This document shows, in pieces, positions 1-8,864 of a stretch of 64,000 bases of DNA. Below the pieces are notes generated by a model. It had not been told where the DNA came from, searched no databases, and saw nothing but the letters and a program-made list of their open reading frames with translations. How positions within the stretch are numbered: the first letter of the stretch is position 1; each line of letters opens with the position of its first letter. The DNA comes from Solimonas sp047605265 (GTDB taxonomy: Bacteria; Pseudomonadota; Gammaproteobacteria; Nevskiales; Nevskiaceae), in assembly GCA_047605265.1 (NCBI GenBank), contig JASGFY010000006.1:1-64000 (forward strand), given 5' to 3'. Position numbers and translations under genes: made by a program.

Positions 1-158
1 TGCGCGCCGCCGAGGCCGGCGCCGCGCAGGGCCGCAGCCGGCGCGGCGAGCGCCGCTTCGGCGCTGCCGAAGGCTTCGAGCAGCCGGGAGACGGCGGCAC
101 CGCCGACGCCGGGCGCGCGGCAGAGCGCCAGCCAGGCGGTCAGCGCGGCGGTATTCAC
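1..158 (-). CDS. dprA: DNA processing protein DprA (5' end only)
   Basis: Reading leftward from a GTG at 158, 52 codons run off the left edge. The peptide starts MNTAALTAWLALCRAPGVGG and continues with SRLLEAFGSAEAALAAP, which matches the helical N-terminal domain of DprA/Smf (the usual 'GvG...LL..FGS.eaal.a' pattern). DprA loads RecA onto incoming single-stranded DNA during natural transformation. The Rossmann domain lies outside the window. It sits 34 bases downstream of the LysM gene on the same strand; lysM-dprA next to def-fmt is a common proteobacterial arrangement and supports the call. No in-frame ATG is seen nearby, so GTG is the chosen start. Confidence 0.75.
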   Translation of the reverse strand, partial: MNTAALTAWLALCRAPGVGGAAVSRLLEAFGSAEAALAAPAAALRGAGLGGA

Positions 159-192
159 GCCCCGCGGCCGCCGCCGTGGCCTTGTGTCCGCA

Positions 193-1344
193 TCAGAAGC
201 GCTCGCCGTCCTGCGGCTGCTCGACGCGGTCGAGCGTGTGGATCTCGCGCGTCGCGCTGAGCACCAGCGCATACGAAACTTTCGCTTCGACCTTGAACAC
301 CATCAGCGTGCCGGCGTAGAGATCCGGCAGGGTCACGAGATGGTTGCTGTACGGATCGCGCACCTGGCGGCCGGCCTGCAGGATGCTCAGCACGTGGCCC
401 GGCTCGATGCCTTCGCGCGTGCCGCGGTTCAGCGTCACGACCTGGTACTGGCCGATCTGCGAGACGCCGTCGTAAACCGACAGGATGCGGCCGCCGACCT
501 TGTGCGCCGGCGCGTGCGGATAGAAATCGGCGTCGAAGGTATCATCGAGCGGCGGGATCAGGCGGTCGCCGGCCAGCGCTTCGCGCTCGCTGCGCGTGAT
601 CGTGGCGGTCGCCGGCGCGCCGGGCGCGCGGACTTCGACGCTGCCCACCGGCGTGCCTTCCCAGCCCAGCAGCTCTCCGGAGTCCGGGTCGATCATCTTG
701 CCGCCGAGGCGGATCATGTCCCAACTCGCGCCGCTGTCCTTCGGCAGCTTCTGCACGTAGACGAGGCTGCCGGCACCTTCGACAACGTGCGGATCGACGA
801 AGCTGAGGATGTACGGCGCATCGCGCAGTTCGTCGGCATCGACGAGACGCGGATTGCTGAGGAAGTCGCGGATCGCTTCGAGCGGGATCGTCGGGATCGC
901 CTGATCGAGCGGCAGCTCGCGAACACGCGGCGACAGGGTTTCGGCATCGGCGCTGACGCCGTCTATGGCCATGACCATCGGCCGGCCATCGCGCCAGACC
1001 AGCGTCAGCACGTCGCCGGGATAGATCAGGTGCGGATTCTTGACCTGGTCGTTGACGTACCAGATCTCCGGCCACTGCCAAGCCTGCTTGAGAAAGTGAT
1101 TGGCGATGCTCCACAAGGTATCGCCTTTGCTGACCACGTAGCGCAGCGGCGCGTCGTCGCGCAGCGCCACCGGAGCGGCCGGAGCCGGCGACGCCAGCAC
1201 CGCTTCCGGGGCGCCGGTCGGCGCCGTCTGCGGCGGCTCGGCGGCGGGATGCTCGACGTGTTCCGGCGGCCGGCTTGCACAGGCCACCAGCAGCGTCGCC
1301 GCGAGCGCGCCGTGAATGATGGTCAAGCCGTTATAATTGCGCAT
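193..1344 (-). CDS. LysM-domain lipoprotein
   Basis: A 383-residue predicted lipoprotein. From the chosen ATG at 1344 the protein begins MRNYNGLTIIHGALAATLLV and is followed by ACAS, a lipobox with the acylated Cys near residue 22. A Pro/Ala-rich linker follows, then one LysM domain at about residues 68-116 (VVSKGDTLWSIANHFL ... NPHLIYPGDVLTL), a peptidoglycan-binding fold. The remaining roughly 260 residues have no motif I recognise. A longer reading from 1383 would put 13 residues before the signal peptide and is unlikely. It is divergent from def, with a 114-base shared upstream region, and precedes dprA. Proteins of this type are routinely found beside dprA; the role is probably envelope binding, not catalysis. 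Confidence 0.85.
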   Translation of the reverse strand: MRNYNGLTIIHGALAATLLVACASRPPEHVEHPAAEPPQTAPTGAPEAVLASPAPAAPVALRDDAPLRYVVSKGDTLWSIANHFLKQAWQWPEIWYVNDQVKNPHLIYPGDVLTLVWRDGRPMVMAIDGVSADAETLSPRVRELPLDQAIPTIPLEAIRDFLSNPRLVDADELRDAPYILSFVDPHVVEGAGSLVYVQKLPKDSGASWDMIRLGGKMIDPDSGELLGWEGTPVGSVEVRAPGAPATATITRSEREALAGDRLIPPLDDTFDADFYPHAPAHKVGGRILSVYDGVSQIGQYQVVTLNRGTREGIEPGHVLSILQAGRQVRDPYSNHLVTLPDLYAGTLMVFKVEAKVSYALVLSATREIHTLDRVEQPQDGERF

Positions 1345-1458
1345 GGCGGCGCGTCCCCCGGAGGCTCTGCCAGTCCCAGACAACTCGTGGCAAACTCTAG
1401 ACGGCTCAATTGTTTGCCGTCAACTTCAGTGGTCGTTTCTCAACGCCTGTCCGCGCCC

Positions 1459-1962
1459 ATGTCGCTGCTCACGATCCTTCATCATCCCGATCCGCGCCTG
1501 CGCCAGAAAGCGCAGCCCGTCACCGTGTTCGACGACGCGCTGCAGCGGCTGATCGACGACATGTTCGAGACGATGTACGACGCGCCCGGCGTCGGCCTCG
1601 CCGCGACGCAGGTCGGCATCGCCAGGCGCCTCGCGGTGATGGACTGCAGCGAGGACAAGGCCAGACCGCAGCCGATGGTCATCATCAATCCGGAGATCGT
1701 CGACCCGGCCGAGCCGACCGAGATGGAGGAAGGCTGTCTCTCGGTGCCGGGCATCGCCGACAAGGTGCAGCGCTACAACAAGCTGAAGCTGCGCGCGCTC
1801 GATCGCCACGGCCAGCCGTTCGAGCTCGAGGCCGAAGGTCTGTTGGCACAGGCCGTGCAGCATGAAATCGACCATCTCGATGGCAAGCTGTACATCGATT
1901 ATCTGTCGGCACTGAAGCGCGAGCGGATCAGCAAGAAGCTGGCAAAAGCCCGTCGCGCCTGA
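1459..1962 (+). CDS. def: peptide deformylase
   Basis: This 167-residue protein removes the N-formyl group from nascent proteins. All three signature motifs are present: GVGLAATQ, EGCLSVP (metal-ligand Cys) and QHEIDHLDG (HExxH with two His ligands and the catalytic Glu). Length and start (MSLLTILHHPDPRLR) are typical. An open frame extends far upstream, but it is only antisense to the LysM gene, so the ATG at 1459 is taken. It is followed 16 bases later by a small exported protein and then fmt; deformylase and formyltransferase are the two halves of the formyl-Met cycle. Confidence 0.97.
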   Translation: MSLLTILHHPDPRLRQKAQPVTVFDDALQRLIDDMFETMYDAPGVGLAATQVGIARRLAVMDCSEDKARPQPMVIINPEIVDPAEPTEMEEGCLSVPGIADKVQRYNKLKLRALDRHGQPFELEAEGLLAQAVQHEIDHLDGKLYIDYLSALKRERISKKLAKARRA

Positions 1963-1978
1963 CCAGGGAAGGAAGACC

Positions 1979-2323
1979 ATGAAACGGATTTCGTCAGGGA
2001 CTTGGCTGGCCGGTGTTCTACTGGCCTGGAGCGCCATCGCCGGCGCGGCGCCGCTGCCGGTCGACACGCTCGACGGCGATCCGACGACGGTGCCCGATGG
2101 CCTCGCCGTCGGCCCGAAACTGCTGGTGATCGCCTTCTCCAAGGCCGCGCGCCAGCAGACCGACGACTGGGACGCGCACCTCGCGGCGTCGTGCAAAGGC
2201 GGCACGCCGGGCTGCTACGACGTCACCGTCGTTGAAGGCATGCCGGCCTTCGTGATGGACATGGCGATCGGCCGCATGCGCGACAAGGTACCGCCGACCG
2301 AACGCGCACATCATCAACCGTGA
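1979..2323 (+). CDS. small exported protein, possibly truncated
   Basis: A 114-residue protein with a clear signal peptide (MKRISSGTWLAGVLLAWSAI, cut near AGAAP). It starts at ATG 1979 behind a good GGAAGGAAG ribosome site. The mature part contains LLVIAFSKAARQQTDDWDAH, two Cys (SCKGGTPGCYDV) and EGMPAFVMDMAIGRMRDKVP, a layout like small periplasmic thioredoxin-fold-like proteins of about 160-180 residues. That family resemblance is a guess from layout only. The frame stops abruptly at 2323, just before the fmt start, so the last third of such a fold would be missing. It may be truncated by a frameshift near 2300 or simply be a short family. Confidence 0.55.
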   Translation: MKRISSGTWLAGVLLAWSAIAGAAPLPVDTLDGDPTTVPDGLAVGPKLLVIAFSKAARQQTDDWDAHLAASCKGGTPGCYDVTVVEGMPAFVMDMAIGRMRDKVPPTERAHHQP

Positions 2324-2336
2324 GGAGCGCGGCAAC

Positions 2337-3266
2337 GTGAGACTGGTTTTCGCCGGTACGCCGGACTTCGCCGTTGCCGCCCTCGACGCCCTGCACGCCG
2401 CCGGGCACGAGATCGTCGGCGTCTATACGCAGCCGGACCGCCCGGCCGGCCGCGGCCGCAAGCTGACGCCGTCGCCGGTCGCGCAGCGCGCCGCGGCGCT
2501 CGGCCTGCCGGTCTTCAAGCCCGAACGCCTGCGCAGCGAAGCCGAGCAGGCCGGACTGCGCGCGCTCGCGCCGGACGTCATGGTCGTTGTCGCCTACGGC
2601 CTGATCCTGCCGCAGGCAGTGCTCGACATCCCGCGCCACGGCTGTCTCAACATCCACGCCTCGCTGTTGCCGCGCTGGCGCGGCGCGGCGCCGATCCAGC
2701 GCGCGATCGAGGCCGGCGACGCCGAGACCGGCGTCACGATCATGCGCATGGAAGCCGGCCTCGATACCGGCCCGATACTGCTGATCGAGCGCATCGCGAT
2801 CCGCGAAGCGACGACCGCCGCGATCCTGCACGACCAGCTCGCCGCGCTCGGCGCGCGTCTGATCGTCGAGGCGCTGAAACGCCTCAAGCGCAACGAACTG
2901 CCGGAAACGCCGCAGCCCGCCGACGGCGCGACCTACGCGAAGAAGCTCGACAAGGACGAAGCGCGCATCGACTGGACCCTGCCGGCCGACGTGATCGCGC
3001 GCCGCATCCGCGCCTTCAATCCGGCGCCCGGCGCGTGGACCGGGCTCGACGGCGAGCGCGTGCGCTGCTGCGACGCGCGCGCGTGGCCGGCCGCCGCGTT
3101 GGAACCGGCGGGCACCGTCGTGCGCGCCGACGCCGAGGGCATCGACGTCGCCGCCGGCGATGGCCTCGTGCGTCTGCTGCAGCTGCAATGGCCCGGCGGC
3201 AAGCCCTTGAGCTCCGCGCAGATCAGCCGCGGCCGCACGCTCGCCGGCCGGCGTTTCACCGCATGA
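2337..3266 (+). CDS. fmt: methionyl-tRNA formyltransferase
   Basis: A 309-residue enzyme that transfers a formyl group from 10-formyl-THF to initiator Met-tRNA. The N-terminal catalytic domain shows VFAGTPDFAVAALDAL at the start, then NIHASLLPRWRGAAPIQRAI (the HxSLLP substrate loop) and GVTIMRMEAGLDTGP. The C-terminal OB-fold tRNA-binding part covers roughly residues 205-309. The start is GTG at 2337 with a GAGGAG ribosome site. Its TGA overlaps the ATG of the next small gene, so the two are probably translationally coupled. It pairs functionally with def upstream. Confidence 0.97.
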   Translation: MRLVFAGTPDFAVAALDALHAAGHEIVGVYTQPDRPAGRGRKLTPSPVAQRAAALGLPVFKPERLRSEAEQAGLRALAPDVMVVVAYGLILPQAVLDIPRHGCLNIHASLLPRWRGAAPIQRAIEAGDAETGVTIMRMEAGLDTGPILLIERIAIREATTAAILHDQLAALGARLIVEALKRLKRNELPETPQPADGATYAKKLDKDEARIDWTLPADVIARRIRAFNPAPGAWTGLDGERVRCCDARAWPAAALEPAGTVVRADAEGIDVAAGDGLVRLLQLQWPGGKPLSSAQISRGRTLAGRRFTA

Positions 3267-3445
3267 ACGACGACGCCATTCCCGACCGCCTGCCGCCGCA
3301 GCCGGACATGCCGGACTGCTGTGACAGCGGCTGCGCGCAGTGCGTGCTCGACGACTACGCCGAAGAGATGCGCGCCTGGCGCAACGCCTGCGCCAGCATC
3401 AATGCGCAGCGCGTCGCTGCCGGATTGCCGGCACTGCCCTGCTGA
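3263..3445 (+). CDS. oxidoreductase-like domain small protein
   Basis: A 60-residue protein whose ATG overlaps the fmt stop (ATGA). It carries a compact cysteine cluster, DCCDSGCAQCVLDDYAEEM, characteristic of the short 'oxidoreductase-like' domain (PF09791 type, CCxSGCxxCVwDxYxeE). The function of that domain in bacteria is not established; metal binding by the Cys cluster is likely. The overlap with fmt and normal codon use argue that the gene is real. Confidence 0.7.
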   Translation: MNDDAIPDRLPPQPDMPDCCDSGCAQCVLDDYAEEMRAWRNACASINAQRVAAGLPALPC

Positions 3446-3767
3446 CTCCCGCGGACGCTCGAGATGCATCACTTAAGGGCGCGAACGCGTTCGACGTAGG
3501 GAAATGCCCTGGCGCTTGTGCACATCCTCATGCTTGCGCGCGAGACGATTGCCAGAATGCACGGCGTCGTGTATTTCATACGCAGTTTGACACCGTGCAT
3601 CGCCACGCCAATCATGATGCGCGTTACAGAACTAACCTGATATTCATCATCGGCGGCGCACCAAGGCCCTGATGAAGCCGCATGCAGCGGCCATAAAAAA
3701 ACGCCCTGCGGGGAAGGGCATGTTGCGGCGCAGCGATCACAGGGGTATCGCCGCAGAGGAGAGGCGT
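3446..3767. other. intergenic region before a small membrane-protein gene
   Basis: This 322-base stretch has no convincing gene. A hairpin with GCCCT (3703-3707) and AGGGC (3715-3719) preceded on the plus strand by seven A residues reads as a rho-independent terminator on the minus strand. The part just before 3768 holds a GGAG ribosome site for the membrane protein. Base composition is less GC-rich than the flanks between 3560 and 3650. Confidence 0.5.
3694..3719 (-). terminator. minus-strand terminator-like hairpin
   Basis: On the minus strand a five-pair stem (GCCCT/AGGGC) with a seven-base loop is followed by CG and a run of seven T. No minus-strand gene lies to its right that would use it, so it may end an unannotated transcript or be chance. 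Confidence 0.35.
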
Positions 3768-4160
3768 ATGTTGAGCGAGATCATGACCGTACTGGGTCCG
3801 CTGAAGTTGATCATCACCATGATTCTGTTCTTCAACCTGGCCTGGATCGCCCTGCAGAAGTGGCTGGCCCTGCTCGTCGTCGGGCTGAGCATCGGCGAAA
3901 CGCCGTTGATGCCTTTATGGCTGCAGCTTCACGCCTTCACCGCTCCGGCTTCCGGCGGCGCGACGCATCAATTGCTCTGCGCGACGCTCGCCAACGCCCT
4001 GCTGGCCGTCGCGATCGGGTCCGCCGTGCGCGGCCTGCAACGCTGGGCGCGCAGCACCGTGAAGCGCCACGAAGACGCGTTCTGGGCTTTGATCAAGCAC
4101 GAAGAACGACTGGCACGTGCGCAGGCCCGCGCCGCCGGCATCGACCCCCGCCGCCGCTGA
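3768..4160 (+). CDS. small inner-membrane protein, unknown function
   Basis: A 130-residue protein starting MLSEIMTVLGPLKLIITMIL. The ATG at 3768 is chosen because GGAGAGG lies just upstream; a longer frame from 3672 lacks a ribosome site and adds a charged leader over the terminator-like hairpin. Two hydrophobic segments are visible: about residues 7-40 (ILFFNLAWIALQKWLALLVV, possibly two passes) and about 70-90 (LLCATLANALLAVAIGSAV). A basic, Arg-rich cytoplasmic tail follows. I do not recognise the family. It precedes rsmB on the same strand. Confidence 0.6.
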   Translation: MLSEIMTVLGPLKLIITMILFFNLAWIALQKWLALLVVGLSIGETPLMPLWLQLHAFTAPASGGATHQLLCATLANALLAVAIGSAVRGLQRWARSTVKRHEDAFWALIKHEERLARAQARAAGIDPRRR

Positions 4161-4276
4161 CGGCCCATCCGCCGAAAGGACGGCCGGCCATATCCGGCCA
4201 TTTCCGGCCGTCACGGGGCCGTCACGGCGGCGCAGATGAGCCTCTATCATGTGCGGCCGTTGCCGCTGCCGCCGCC

Positions 4277-5593
4277 ATGAAACCTGCCGCGCCGTCGCCG
4301 TCCCGCCATCATGCCAACGTGCGCGCCAGCGCGGCGCGCGCGATCAGCCGCGTGCTGCGCGGCAACAGCCTCGACGATGCGCTGTTGCCGGCCGACCGCT
4401 TCCGCCTGCCGGCCGACGCGGCGATGGCGCGACTGCTGGCGTATGGCGTGCTGCGCGATCTGCGCCTGTTGCAGGCGATCGCCGGCAAGCTCGTCGACAA
4501 GCCGCTGGCGCAGGACGACGAGATTCACGCCCTGCTGCTGACCGGTCTCTATCAGCTGCGCACGCTGACGACGCCGCCGCACGCGGCGATCAACGAAACG
4601 GTCGCCGCCGCCGACGTGCTGAAGCGCGCGCAGGCACAGGGCTTCGTCAATGCCGTGCTGCGCCGCTACACGCGCGAACAGGCGCCGATCGAAGCACAGC
4701 TCGCGAACGACGCCGGCGTGCGCCACTCGCACCCGGACTGGCTCGTGCAGCGGCTGCGCACCGACTGGCCGCGGCATTGGGAGTCGCTGCTCGCCGCCAA
4801 CAACACGCAGGGACCGCTGACGCTGCGCGTCAACCGCCGGCGCATGAGCCGCGACGAATACGCCAGGCGCCTCGCGGGGATGGGCATTGCGGCCCGCACC
4901 GACAGCGCCGCCCGCGAGTCTGTGACGCTCGCCGAAGCGCGCGCCGTCGAGAAGATTCCCGGCTTCAACGGCGGCCAGGTATCGGTGCAGGACGCGTCGG
5001 CACAGCTGGCGACGCCGCTGCTGCGGCTCGACGACGGGCTGCGCGTGCTCGACGCCTGCGCGGCGCCGGGCGGCAAGACATCTCACATGCTCGAAAGCGC
5101 CGACGTCGACGTCACCGCCGTCGATCGCGACGCGCAGCGCCTGATCCGCGTCGACGAGAATCTGCGCCGCCTGAAGCTGAGCGCGAAACTGGTCGCCGGC
5201 GACGCCGGCGAACCGCTGCGCTGGTGGGACGGCAAGCCTTTCGACCGTGTGCTGCTCGACGCGCCCTGCTCCGGCACCGGCGTGATCCGCCGCCACCCCG
5301 ACATCAAGTGGCTGCGTCGCGAATCGGACATCGCCGGCCTGCAGGCGCAACAGCTGCGGCTGCTGAAAAGCTGCTGGGGCATGCTCAAGCCCGGCGGCCG
5401 GCTGGTCTATGCGACCTGCTCGGTGCTGCAGGCCGAGGGCGACGAAATCATCGCCCGCTTTCGCCAGCTGGCCGATCACGTCGTCGTCGAGCCGATCGCG
5501 GCGGACTGGGGCGAGGCCACCGCGCACGGGCGGCGCCTGGCGCCGGGCGGGGCCTACGACGGCTTCTATTACGCCAGCCTGCTGAAACGCTGA
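4277..5593 (+). CDS. rsmB: 16S rRNA m5C967 methyltransferase RsmB
   Basis: A 438-residue protein. An N-terminal NusB-like RNA-binding domain (about residues 12-145, with VLRGNSLDDALL and HAAINETVAAADVLKRA) is followed by a Rossmann methyltransferase domain. SAM-binding motif DACAAPGGKTSHMLE, catalytic motif DAPCSGTGVIRRHPD and the second Cys in YATCSVLQAEGDE are all intact. It methylates C967 of 16S rRNA. The ATG at 4277 gives the expected length; the same frame stays open upstream without coding likelihood. Position fmt...rsmB-trkA-trkH is the conserved proteobacterial order. Confidence 0.96.
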   Translation: MKPAAPSPSRHHANVRASAARAISRVLRGNSLDDALLPADRFRLPADAAMARLLAYGVLRDLRLLQAIAGKLVDKPLAQDDEIHALLLTGLYQLRTLTTPPHAAINETVAAADVLKRAQAQGFVNAVLRRYTREQAPIEAQLANDAGVRHSHPDWLVQRLRTDWPRHWESLLAANNTQGPLTLRVNRRRMSRDEYARRLAGMGIAARTDSAARESVTLAEARAVEKIPGFNGGQVSVQDASAQLATPLLRLDDGLRVLDACAAPGGKTSHMLESADVDVTAVDRDAQRLIRVDENLRRLKLSAKLVAGDAGEPLRWWDGKPFDRVLLDAPCSGTGVIRRHPDIKWLRRESDIAGLQAQQLRLLKSCWGMLKPGGRLVYATCSVLQAEGDEIIARFRQLADHVVVEPIAADWGEATAHGRRLAPGGAYDGFYYASLLKR

Positions 5594-5686
5594 CGTGCGG
5601 CGCGCCCGGCAAGAAAATCCGCCGCAGCGGGGCGATCCGGGGCGCATCTTGCGGTGCAGCATGGAGCGGCGTAAGGTGCGCGGCCC

Positions 5687-7063
5687 ATGAAAATCGTCAT
5701 CCTCGGGGCGGGGCAAGTCGGCTCGACGCTCGCCGAGAACCTTACCAACGAGCGCAACGACGTGACCGTCGTCGACACCGACACGGCCGCGCTCGAGGAT
5801 CTGCAGGAACGTCTCGACCTGCGCACGGTCAACGGCCACGCCGCTTATCCGAGCACGCTGCGCGAGGCCGGCGCCGACGATGCCGACATGATCATTGCCG
5901 TCACCGAGAGCGACGAGACGAACATGCTGGCCTGCAAGATCGCCGACACGCTGTTCAAGACGCCGACCAAAATCGCGCGCATCCGCGCCACCGATTATCT
6001 GCGCGAGGAGCTGCTGTTCGGCGCCGACGCGATTCCGGTCGACATGCACATCTCGCCGGAACAGCTCGTCACCGACCAGATCAAGCGCCTGATCGAATAT
6101 CCGGGCGCGCTGCAGGTCGTCGACTTCGCCGACGGCAAGGTGCGCCTGGTCGGCGTGCGCGCTTACTACGGCGGGCCGCTCGTCTCGCGTCAGCTCAAGG
6201 AACTGCCCGAGCACCTGCCGGGCGTCGATGCGCGCGTCGCGGCGATCTACCGCCGCGGCCGGCCGATCATTCCGGAAGGCGACACCATCATCGAGGCCGA
6301 GGACGAGGTGTTCTTCGTCTCGGCGAGCCACCACGCGCCGAAGATCATCGCCGAGCTGCGCCGCCTCGACAAACCCGTGCGCCGCGTGATGCTCGCCGGC
6401 GGCGGCAACATCGGCTTCCGCCTCGCGCGCACGCTCGAGGACAGCCGCATCCAGGTCAAGATCATCGAGCGCTCGCGCGAGCGCGCGCGCTACCTGTCCG
6501 AGAACCTGCGCAACACCGTCGTGCTGTCCGGCGACGGCGCCAACGAGGCGCTGCTGCGCGAGGAGAACATCGAGGACATCGACGTCTTCTGCGCGATCAC
6601 CAACGACGACGAGGCCAACATCCTCTCGGCAATGCTGGCCAAGCGGCTCGGCGCGCGCAAAGCGCTGTGCCTGATCAACCGCCTGTCGTACGTCGAGCTG
6701 GTCGAAGGCGGCAGCATCGACGTGGCGATCTCGCCGCAGCAGTCGACCGTCTCGGCGCTGCTGGCGCGCGTGCGGCGCGGCGACGTGGTGCGCGTGCATT
6801 CGCTGCGCCGCGGCGCGGCCGAGGCGATCGAAGCCGTCGCGCACGGCGACCGCCACAACTCGAAAGTCGTCGGCCGCCGTCTCGAGGAGATCAAGCTGCC
6901 GGCCGGCTCGACGATCGGCGCCATCGTGCGCGGCGACGAGGTCATCATCGCCCACCACGACACGGTGATCGAGGCCGAGGATCACGTGATCCTGTTCATC
7001 GTCGACAAGAAGCGCGTCGCCGAAGTCGAAAAGCTGTTCCAGGTCGGCTTCTCCCTGCTGTAA
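5687..7063 (+). CDS. trkA: Trk potassium uptake regulatory subunit TrkA
   Basis: A 458-residue cytoplasmic protein with two RCK units. The first NAD-binding motif is ILGAGQVGSTLAENL at the very start; the second, LAGGGNIGFRLARTLE, begins near residue 235. Each Rossmann half is followed by a TrkA-C domain, including IGAIVRGDEVIIAHHDTVIE near the C-terminus. It gates the TrkH channel in response to nucleotides. The stop codon is immediately followed by the trkH ATG with no gap, so the two are co-translated. Confidence 0.97.
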   Translation: MKIVILGAGQVGSTLAENLTNERNDVTVVDTDTAALEDLQERLDLRTVNGHAAYPSTLREAGADDADMIIAVTESDETNMLACKIADTLFKTPTKIARIRATDYLREELLFGADAIPVDMHISPEQLVTDQIKRLIEYPGALQVVDFADGKVRLVGVRAYYGGPLVSRQLKELPEHLPGVDARVAAIYRRGRPIIPEGDTIIEAEDEVFFVSASHHAPKIIAELRRLDKPVRRVMLAGGGNIGFRLARTLEDSRIQVKIIERSRERARYLSENLRNTVVLSGDGANEALLREENIEDIDVFCAITNDDEANILSAMLAKRLGARKALCLINRLSYVELVEGGSIDVAISPQQSTVSALLARVRRGDVVRVHSLRRGAAEAIEAVAHGDRHNSKVVGRRLEEIKLPAGSTIGAIVRGDEVIIAHHDTVIEAEDHVILFIVDKKRVAEVEKLFQVGFSLL

Positions 7064-8560
7064 ATGCGCGCGGCGCTCACCAGCCCGTCGTACGCCGCCC
7101 CGCCGCGCCGCCGCTTCGCGGCCGTGCAGCGCATCATGGGCCTGCTGCTGATGGGCTTTTCGACGACGATGCTGCCGCCGATCGTCGTCGACCTGTGGAC
7201 CGAGCAGACCACCTGGCGCGCGTTCCTCGAAGGCGCATGGACCTCGCTGGCGATCGGCGCGCTGATCTGGTGGCCGGTCCGTCACTCCCGCAACGAGCTG
7301 AAAGTCCGCGACGGTTTTCTCATCGTCGTACTGTTCTGGGCGGTGCTGTCGGCGTTCGGCGCGATCCCGTTCATCGAGACGCATGCCGGCTGGCACAGCT
7401 ATACCGAAGCGCTGTTCGAATCGGTGTCGGGGCTCACCGCGACCGGCGCGACGACGATCGCCGCCGGCCTCGACGCGATGCCGAAGGCCATCCTCTACTA
7501 CCGATCGCAGCTGCACTGGTTCGGCGGCATGGGCATCATCGTGCTCGCCGTCGCCGTGCTGCCGATGCTCGGCGTCGGCGGCATGCAGCTGTACAAGGCC
7601 GAGACGCCGGGACCGATGAAGGACGCCAAGCTGACGCCGCGCATCATGAGCAGCGCGCGCGCACTGTGGATCGTCTATCTCGTGCTGACCCTGACGTGCA
7701 CCGCTGCATACTGGCTGCTCGGCATGAATCTGTTCGACGCCGTCTGCCATGCGATGTCGACCGTCTCGACCGGCGGCTTCTCGACGCACGACGCCAGCCT
7801 CGGCTACTACAACAGCCTCGGCATCGAAATCGCCGCGATGTTCTTCATGCTGGCCGGCGCGTCGAACTTCGCCCTGCACTATCTGGCCTGGGACAGCCGT
7901 TCGCTGGCTGGCTACGCGCGCAACACCGAGTTCCGCGCGTTCCTGGCGATCTACGTCATCCTCGCCGTCATCGTCTGCACGATGCTCTACGTGCACGGCG
8001 TCTACGACCTCGGCATGTCGATCCGCCGCGGCCTGTTCCAGGTCGTCGCCTACGGCACCGACGCCGGCTTCGCGACCGCCAATCCGAGCCTGTGGCCGAG
8101 CTTCGTGCCGCTGCTGCTGGTGCTGGCGACGTTCATCGGCTGCTGCGCCGGCGGCACCGGCGGCGGTGTCAAGGTGATCCGCCTCGTGCTGTTCGTGAAA
8201 CAGGCCGGCCGCGAGATCACGCGCCTGATCCATCCGAACGCCGAAGTGCCGATCAAGATCGAGAACAAGATCGTGCCCGACACCGTCGTCTACGCGATCG
8301 GCGGCTTCTTCTCGATCTACATCGGCTTCACGATCCTGCTCAGCTTCGCGATGATCATGACCGGCCTCGATCCGACGACGGCGTTCGCCGCGGTCGCCTC
8401 CTCGATCAACAACGGCGGCCCCGGCCTCAACGAAGTCGTGTCGAACGTCTCGTCGGTCACGGCCTTCGGCAAATGGGTGCTGATCGTCGGCATGCTGATC
8501 GGCCGTCTCGAAGTGTTCACGCTGCTGGTGATCTTCACGCCGGCGTTCTGGCGCCGCTGA
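7064..8560 (+). CDS. trkH: Trk potassium uptake channel TrkH
   Basis: A 498-residue polytopic membrane protein forming the K+ pore with TrkA. The four selectivity-filter loops can be picked out: SVSGLTATGATT, STVSTGGFSTHD, GTDAGFATANPS and SSINNGGPGLNEV, each with the conserved Gly. Many hydrophobic helices separate them. The ATG lies directly on the trkA stop; an internal ATG near 7136 (MGLLLMGFSTTML) is a possible alternative start at the first helix. Confidence 0.97.
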   Translation: MRAALTSPSYAAPPRRRFAAVQRIMGLLLMGFSTTMLPPIVVDLWTEQTTWRAFLEGAWTSLAIGALIWWPVRHSRNELKVRDGFLIVVLFWAVLSAFGAIPFIETHAGWHSYTEALFESVSGLTATGATTIAAGLDAMPKAILYYRSQLHWFGGMGIIVLAVAVLPMLGVGGMQLYKAETPGPMKDAKLTPRIMSSARALWIVYLVLTLTCTAAYWLLGMNLFDAVCHAMSTVSTGGFSTHDASLGYYNSLGIEIAAMFFMLAGASNFALHYLAWDSRSLAGYARNTEFRAFLAIYVILAVIVCTMLYVHGVYDLGMSIRRGLFQVVAYGTDAGFATANPSLWPSFVPLLLVLATFIGCCAGGTGGGVKVIRLVLFVKQAGREITRLIHPNAEVPIKIENKIVPDTVVYAIGGFFSIYIGFTILLSFAMIMTGLDPTTAFAAVASSINNGGPGLNEVVSNVSSVTAFGKWVLIVGMLIGRLEVFTLLVIFTPAFWRR

Positions 8561-8864
8561 GCGCTGCGCCGGGGCCGGGATCAGCGCGGGACGAAACGCC
8601 GCCAGTCGAGCGCGACGGCGGTCCGCGTCGCGGGCTCGATCGAGGGAAGTGCCATGAGCGATCCTTGGCTTTCGTGCCACGCTTCTGTGCGGGCGGCAAG
8701 CTGATCACCGGCCGGTCATGGCGCGTTTGCAAACTGTAAGCGGGTGTTTCTTTCGGCCGGGCCCGCGCCGAACGCGCTTGGCGGCGCACGCAGCGCTCTG
8801 ATCTAATTTCGTCTTGCGGCGCCAAGCCGCTCTCCCGATATCTCCCGCTTCCCGATACCTCGCC
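8561..8864. other. intergenic region between trkH and thrB
   Basis: 304 bases without a firm gene. On the minus strand a 24-codon frame (8655 to 8581, MALPSIEPATRTAVALDWRR...) has an AAGGAT-like site upstream, but it is too short to judge. The right part contains AT-richer bases (TCTAATTT near 8802) that could belong to the thrB promoter. No terminator is obvious after trkH. Confidence 0.4.

Noticed and set aside
8581..8655. A 24-codon minus-strand frame between trkH and thrB
   Set aside because: Too short, with no homologue I recognise; kept only as a note in the intergenic entry.
4247..8680. A 1477-codon open frame on the minus strand opposite rsmB-trkA-trkH (and a 1496-codon plus-strand frame in the same place)
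   Set aside because: Long Arg/His/Asp-rich frames with no domain sense are a normal by-product of high-GC codon use. The real genes with full motifs lie in other frames.
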